Positions 5,915 to 8,896 of a DNA stretch of 8,896 bases are shown in pieces (within the stretch, counting starts at the first letter, position 1; each line of letters opens with the position of its first letter). The stretch spans positions 1-8,896 of the forward strand of contig BNTU01000118.1 in assembly GCA_025996835.1 (NCBI GenBank). The letters are read 5' to 3'. This DNA is from Bacteroidia bacterium (GTDB lineage: Bacteria > Bacteroidota > Bacteroidia > Bacteroidales > Azobacteroidaceae). A program made the translations under genes and the position numbers. The notes under the pieces are model-generated. The model was not told the origin of the DNA. It searched no databases and saw nothing but the letters and a program-made list of their open reading frames with translations.

Positions 5915-6220
5915 ATGGATAAAAACGATGCTATAGAATTGAGTAAGAGTTATCTTGAAAAGGTAAAAAAGGCGGGTATCAATGTCGTTGATGCGTGGCT
6001 TTTTGGTTCGTATGCCAAAGGTAACTTTCACAAAGACAGCGATATAGATTTGGCTCTCGTTTTGCCGGATAATTTTTTGTCGTTAGATACCGATGTAAAA
6101 CTGATGGTGATGCGGCAAGGCAACGAAACCATCATCGAAACGCACACTTACAGCAAAAATGATTTTCAGTCCGATTTGCCAATCATTTCGCAGATAAAAC
6201 AATACGGATTGCATATTTAA
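5915..6220 (+). CDS. Minimal nucleotidyltransferase (MntA-like), without a HEPN partner
   Basis: The 101-residue product is about the standard size for minimal nucleotidyltransferases. The active-site signature is G31-S32-Y-A-K-G, then S42-D43-I-D45-L, i.e. GS-x10-DxD of the polymerase beta superfamily. A possible third acidic residue is E75 in TIIETHTY. MntA proteins usually pair with a HEPN toxin and silence it by adding AMP residues to a tyrosine near its RNase motif. No HEPN-type frame lies on either side: upstream is PIN toxin debris and downstream is noncoding for 470 bp. It is therefore an orphan, with an unknown target, or an antitoxin that outlived its toxin. It is flanked by the two copies of the leader repeat and is the only gene here with a strong Shine-Dalgarno, both hinting at recent arrival. 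No signal peptide; cytoplasmic. Confidence 0.9.
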   Translation: MDKNDAIELSKSYLEKVKKAGINVVDAWLFGSYAKGNFHKDSDIDLALVLPDNFLSLDTDVKLMVMRQGNETIIETHTYSKNDFQSDLPIISQIKQYGLHI

Positions 6221-6262
6221 ACTATCGCGATTTTTTAAACATCAAATATAAATGTAATAAAA

Positions 6263-6310
6263 ATGAAAAGTTAGAATTATAAATATTGATAAACAGGAAT
6301 TAGCTCTTAT
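6263..6310 (+). repeat. Leader repeat, copy 2 (downstream of the nucleotidyltransferase)
   Basis: It repeats copy 1 (5826-5876): the first 21 bases are identical, TGATAAACAGG and the closing GCTCTTAT are kept, and there is a small gap where copy 1 has GCTTTTG. It starts 42 bp after the nucleotidyltransferase stop and runs into the base of the large hairpin. Confidence 0.75.
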
Positions 6311-6315
6311 TCTCT

Positions 6316-6426
6316 CGAACTCGAAATCTGGTAAATTTCCATCGAGAATAAGTTGCGAAAATTCACGCCGCGGCGTGAAATGTTCGGGCTTATTTGATGG
6401 AAGCGGTTTACCAGAGCCAGAGTTTG
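6316..6426 (+). ncRNA. 111-nt imperfect hairpin: candidate structured RNA or folded DNA element
   Basis: The arms pair in five blocks, from base to tip: CGAACTC (6316-6322) with GAGTTTG (6420-6426); TCTGGTAAA (6327-6335) with TTTACCAGA (6407-6415); TTCCAT (6337-6342) with ATGGAA (6397-6402); AATAAG (6347-6352) with CTTATT (6389-6394); and the perfect 18-base palindrome TTCACGCCGCGGCGTGAA (6362-6379). A symmetric 4/4 internal loop (GAAA/GCCA) separates the first two blocks. That is 37 pairs, far more than chance for an AT-rich intergenic stretch, and there is no protein frame through it. It could be the 5' leader structure of the secreted-protein gene, a free RNA, or a mobile palindromic element. 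No known RNA family is recognised. Confidence 0.6.
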
Positions 6427-6473
6427 AAAATAGGCATTCACGCGAGCAGTTACACGCTTATAGTTTGCAGAGT

Positions 6474-6500
6474 TTAAGAGTTTAGTCCATAAACTTTTAA
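6474..6500 (+). promoter_or_regulatory. 11-bp stem-loop just before the leader peptide
   Basis: TTAAGAGTTTA (6474-6484) pairs with TAAACTTTTAA (6490-6500) around a GTCCA loop, 11 bp with one G-U pair. It ends 4 bases before the ATG at 6505 and could hide or expose that start. It has no following T-run, so it is not a standard intrinsic terminator. Confidence 0.5.
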
Positions 6501-6504
6501 AACA

Positions 6505-6546
6505 ATGGCAAACAAAATTATTAGAATTCGTTCAGACAACATATAG
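6505..6546 (+). CDS. Putative 13-residue leader peptide MANKIIRIRSDNI
   Basis: A short frame runs from ATG 6505 to TAG 6544-6546. It sits between two stem-loops (6474-6500 and 6549-6580), the second starting two bases after its stop codon. It lies about 145 bp upstream of the secreted-protein gene on the same strand. This arrangement, with a short frame followed at once by a strong hairpin, is that of attenuator leaders, in which ribosome progress on the peptide decides how the RNA folds. The peptide has no run of a single amino acid that would name a signal; it is basic and isoleucine-rich. The start has no Shine-Dalgarno, which is normal in this phylum. The call rests on context alone and chance is a real alternative. 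Confidence 0.35.
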   Translation: MANKIIRIRSDNI

Positions 6547-6548
6547 TC

Positions 6549-6580
6549 AGCCACATCAGGGCTTTTGCCTTGGTGTGGCT
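6549..6580 (+). promoter_or_regulatory. 14-bp stem-loop after the leader peptide (attenuator- or terminator-like)
   Basis: AGCCACATCAGGGC (6549-6562) pairs with GCCTTGGTGTGGCT (6567-6580) around a TTTT loop: 14 continuous pairs, two of them G-U. It is followed by TTAT rather than a long T-run, so termination would be weak. It starts two bases after the leader-peptide stop. Confidence 0.65.
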
Positions 6581-6599
6581 TTATCTGTATGTCTTCATG

Positions 6600-6614
6600 G
6601 CGGGATTGTCCCGC
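6600..6614 (+). promoter_or_regulatory. Small GC-rich hairpin in the secreted-protein leader
   Basis: GCGGGA (6600-6605) and TCCCGC (6609-6614) form a 6-bp stem with a TTG loop. The rest of the leader to 6691 is a run of A- and T-rich sequence without a recognisable -7 box. The leader therefore probably belongs to a transcript begun further upstream, although no promoter is clear there either. Confidence 0.45.
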
Positions 6615-6691
6615 AAAATCAATTAGTAAAAAAAATAGAAAATTGAAAATTAAAAAAAATAAAATTTTTAAAATTTAAAATTATTTCAGTT

Positions 6692-8896
6692 ATGAAAAAG
6701 AAAAATTTATTCAAGTGCCTTGTAGCGATGGGAGTATTGCTCGGCACAACAGCGGCGGCTTACGCACAAACAGTCCCCGTATTTTCGGAGGACTTTGAAG
6801 GTAGCACAACGGGTTGGACGTTTGTGAACGGTAGCGGTACCAACGCCAACCAATGGCATGTAGGCAGTGCCACAAATGCTGTTAAGAGCGGCAGCCAAGC
6901 CGCCTACATTTCCTACGATGGCGGCACAACCTATAGTTACGACGTAAATTCCGCCAGCAGAACACATCTCTACCGTGACATTACGTTTCCTACGGCATCG
7001 CCCGTAACCCGACCATTCATGCTTACCTTTGATTGGAAATGTATGGGCGAAACAAACAGTGGGGGAACTACGTACTACGATTATTTGTCGATATTTTTAT
7101 CGCCAAATTCATTTACCCCCACAGCGGGTGGAATTTTTACAGGTTCATCTGAACTGAATCGTTGGGGAAAATCAAGTGCGTGGCAACAAGAAACTGTTAC
7201 CTTGCCGGGAATCGACTATTCGGGTGTCACAAAACGCTTGGTCTTGAGTTGGGTCAATGATGGCAGTGGTGGTGCCAACCCTCCTATTGCTATTGATAAT
7301 ATCGTTATTGCACCTGCAGTAGGTGTAACTTTTAATTCGCAGGGTGGTAGTGCAGTTTCTCTGAGATATGTAGCCTCTGGCGCTAAAGTTACCGCCCCCT
7401 CCGCACCTACTCGTAGTGGGTATATCTTTGACGCTTGGTACATAGATGCAGGATACACCACTGCTTGGAATTTTTCTACCAGTTTAGTTACAAGCGACAC
7501 TACACTCTATGCTAAATGGGATGTGAGAGTGGATGCCGAAAAGCCTGCCATAGGCACGCAACCCACAGGCGGCGCGGTAACACAGGGCACTACTAATACG
7601 ACGCTCACGGTAGGGGCATCTGTAAGTGACGGTGGTACGCTCACTTACCAATGGTATAAGCCTACTACGGCTGTTAAGACGGGTGGCTCAACTCCATCAG
7701 GCACAACAAATGCTACTTACACTACACCTGCCAACCTTGCCTTAGGCTCACACTATTACTATGTGGTGATAACCAACACCAACAATGGTGTAAACGGCAC
7801 CAGGACAGCAAAAGACACGAGCGATGTAGTTACTGTAACAGTGGTTCAACCCATAGATGCCGAAAAGCCTAATATCACAACACAGCCGCAAAATACAGCC
7901 ACGTATGATGAGGGTGATGTGGCTACAGCATTAACCGTTTCGGCAGCAACCCCTACCGATGGCGGCACGCTGTCGTACCAATGGTATAGCAACGGCACAA
8001 ACAGCACCACAGGCGGCACGGTGCTCACCGGCTCACCGGCTGCAAGCTACACGCCTTCAACAGCGACGGTAGGCACAGCGTACTACTATGTTGTTGTTAC
8101 CAATACCAACACCGGCGCAACCGGCGCACAGACGGCAAAGGACACGAGCGATGTAGCGGTAGTCATCGTCAATGCGCTGGTGGATGCCGAAAAGCCTGCC
8201 ATCACAACACAGCCGCAAGATACAGCCACGTATGATGAGGGTGAGGCGGCTGCAGCATTAACCGTTTTGGCAGCACCCCTTGCCGATGGCGGTACGCTGT
8301 CGTACCAATGGTATAGCAACGGCACAAACAGCACCACGGGCGGCACGGTGCTCACCGGCTCAACGGCTGCAAGCTACACGCCTTCAACAGCGACGGTAGG
8401 CACAGCGTACTACTATGTTGTTGTTACCAATACCAACACCGGCGCAACCGGCGCACAGACAACAAAGGACACGAGCAATGTAGCGGTAGTAACGGTAACG
8501 GCAGTGCCGCCCGCAGGCACAGCGCCCACTATCACCACCACCTCGCTAACCGCAGGCACAGTTGGCACGGCATACAGCCAAACGCTTACCGCAACAGGTA
8601 GCACACCTATTACGTGGTCGGTAACCGTAGGCACGTTGCCCGCAGGCTTGAATTTGAATGCGAGCACAGGCGAAATCAGTGGCACACCCACCACAGCAGG
8701 AGCAGCGGTAACCTTTACGGTACAAGCCGCAAATGGCACTTCACCTGACGATACAAAAGTGTTGAGCATTACCATTAACGCTGCTGCACCCGCAGGCACA
8801 GCACCCACTATTACTACCACCTCATTGCCCGCAGGCACCGTAGGCACGGCATACAGCCAAACGCTTACCGCAACGGGCAGCACGCCTATTACGTGG
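6692..8896 (+). CDS. Large secreted repeat protein, adhesin-like (partial, C-terminus beyond window)
   Basis: From ATG 6692 the frame is open for 735 codons to the window edge. Residues 1-26 are a signal peptide (MKKKNLFKC, a hydrophobic core, then AYA before QT). Residues about 27-208 (FSEDFEGSTTGWTF, then FMLTFDWKC, and IAIDNIVI at the end) match the choice-of-anchor-J/cleaved-adhesin lectin-like fold found in Bacteroidota secreted proteins. Residues 211-277 (VTFNSQGG, APTRSGYIFDAWY, TLYAKW) are a Listeria-Bacteroides InlB B/Flg_new repeat. Residues 281-606 are three Ig-like modules, each opening DAEKP and carrying GGTL-x-YQWY. From 607 on are He_PIG modules (PAGTAPTITTTS, GTAYSQTLTATGSTPITW, LPAGLNLNASTGEISGTP). 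It is probably exported and cell-surface or extracellular; a type IX secretion C-terminal domain would lie outside the window. Binding partner unknown. Ser, Thr, Gly and Ala dominate the repeat part. Confidence 0.92.
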   Translation, partial: MKKKNLFKCLVAMGVLLGTTAAAYAQTVPVFSEDFEGSTTGWTFVNGSGTNANQWHVGSATNAVKSGSQAAYISYDGGTTYSYDVNSASRTHLYRDITFPTASPVTRPFMLTFDWKCMGETNSGGTTYYDYLSIFLSPNSFTPTAGGIFTGSSELNRWGKSSAWQQETVTLPGIDYSGVTKRLVLSWVNDGSGGANPPIAIDNIVIAPAVGVTFNSQGGSAVSLRYVASGAKVTAPSAPTRSGYIFDAWYIDAGYTTAWNFSTSLVTSDTTLYAKWDVRVDAEKPAIGTQPTGGAVTQGTTNTTLTVGASVSDGGTLTYQWYKPTTAVKTGGSTPSGTTNATYTTPANLALGSHYYYVVITNTNNGVNGTRTAKDTSDVVTVTVVQPIDAEKPNITTQPQNTATYDEGDVATALTVSAATPTDGGTLSYQWYSNGTNSTTGGTVLTGSPAASYTPSTATVGTAYYYVVVTNTNTGATGAQTAKDTSDVAVVIVNALVDAEKPAITTQPQDTATYDEGEAAAALTVLAAPLADGGTLSYQWYSNGTNSTTGGTVLTGSTAASYTPSTATVGTAYYYVVVTNTNTGATGAQTTKDTSNVAVVTVTAVPPAGTAPTITTTSLTAGTVGTAYSQTLTATGSTPITWSVTVGTLPAGLNLNASTGEISGTPTTAGAAVTFTVQAANGTSPDDTKVLSITINAAAPAGTAPTITTTSLPAGTVGTAYSQTLTATGSTPITW
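7532..8509 (+). repeat. Three tandem Ig-like modules (324, 327 and 327 bp)
   Basis: Units start at GATGCCGAAAAGCC at 7532, 7856 and 8183. Unit 1 is diverged, sharing the DAEKP start and YQWY core. Units 2 and 3 are nearly identical in DNA, especially in their second halves (about 7970-8140 against 8297-8467), where only a few bases differ. The periods are whole codons (108, 109, 109), so the frame is kept. Confidence 0.88.
8510..8896 (+). repeat. Tandem He_PIG-like modules, 279-bp period (second one cut by window edge)
   Basis: CCCGCAGGCACAGC opens both units, at 8510 and 8789, a period of 93 codons. The 108 bp of unit 2 that are visible match unit 1 closely, with mostly third-position changes. 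More units may follow beyond the edge. Confidence 0.85.

Noticed and set aside
5889..5936. Short frame MEKIKEYRLWIKTML overlapping the nucleotidyltransferase start
   Set aside because: It overlaps the Shine-Dalgarno and start of a well-supported gene in another frame, with no sign of being a real product.
6316..6426. Integron attC site
   Set aside because: The hairpin has an attC-like layout with a symmetric internal loop, but the required end boxes RYYYAAC and GTTRRRY are not matched (the 3' side reads GTTTGAA), and there is no integrase or second such site in the window.
6459..6467. TATAGTTTG as the -7 box of the secreted-protein gene
   Set aside because: It has three rather than two bases between TA and TTTG, and the nearest upstream TTTG is about 32 bp away, too far for a -33 element.
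6549..6580. Intrinsic terminator of the nucleotidyltransferase transcript
   Set aside because: The stem is strong, but only TTAT follows instead of a T-run, and it lies more than 300 bp after the stop codon; it was kept as a leader hairpin instead.
6263..6620. Retron msr-msd or other reverse-transcribed RNA
   Set aside because: No reverse transcriptase gene lies in the window, and the stem arrangement lacks flanking inverted repeats of the expected kind.
5658..6660. Insertion sequence or transposase remnant
   Set aside because: No transposase-like frame or terminal inverted repeats with target duplication were seen; the direct repeats at 5826 and 6263 are imperfect and lack such features.
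7846..8883. Minus-strand open frames opposite the secreted protein (7846-8028, 8086-8355, 8413-8883)
   Set aside because: They recur with the DNA repeats, have low-complexity Val/Ala/Pro-rich products, and lie opposite a long frame with a signal peptide and known domains.

Overview
The window looks like chromosomal DNA from a member of the Bacteroidota, probably Bacteroidales. Four intergenic regions carry the Bacteroidota -7 box TAnnTTFG-type element (TACCTTTG, TACTTTTG or TAATTTTG; consensus TAnnTTTG), two of them with a TTGG and one with a TTTG about 19-21 bp upstream. Almost no start codon has a Shine-Dalgarno sequence. The YebC protein starts with the MGRAFEYRKATKLKRWGNMAR form typical of that phylum, and the last gene is a Bacteroidota-style secreted repeat protein.

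Layout. Positions 1-3943 hold three minus-strand genes: a lipoprotein resembling DUF4249 (3179-3943), a YebC/TACO1-family protein (2350-3066), and the N-terminal 772 residues of a fused SWIM zinc finger/SNF2 ATPase (1-2317) that runs off the left edge just after its Walker A motif. The SNF2 gene contains an in-frame, double-hairpin palindromic element (1684-1741). Positions 3944-4125 are a divergent promoter region. Positions 4126-5414 are a plus-strand pair: a calcineurin-like metallophosphoesterase and a gamma-class carbonic anhydrase-like hexapeptide protein.

Positions 5415-6691 look like an accessory, partly decayed region. It holds a small antitoxin-like gene whose partner PIN toxin has shrunk to 27 codons, an orphan minimal nucleotidyltransferase (MntA-like) with the only good Shine-Dalgarno in the window, two imperfect copies of a roughly 50-bp leader sequence flanking that gene, a 111-nt imperfect hairpin, and a putative 13-codon leader peptide followed by a 14-bp stem-loop.

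Positions 6692-8896 are the first 735 codons of a large secreted protein: signal peptide, a choice-of-anchor-J/cleaved-adhesin-like lectin domain, a Listeria-Bacteroides (InlB B/Flg_new) repeat, three tandem Ig-like modules of about 109 residues, and two He_PIG-like modules of 93 residues, the last cut by the window edge.

The housekeeping-type genes (yebC, SNF2, phosphoesterase, carbonic anhydrase-like) do not form one obvious pathway. The most interesting part is 5415-6691, where toxin-antitoxin debris, repeated leaders and strongly folded noncoding DNA lie directly upstream of a repeat-built surface protein.
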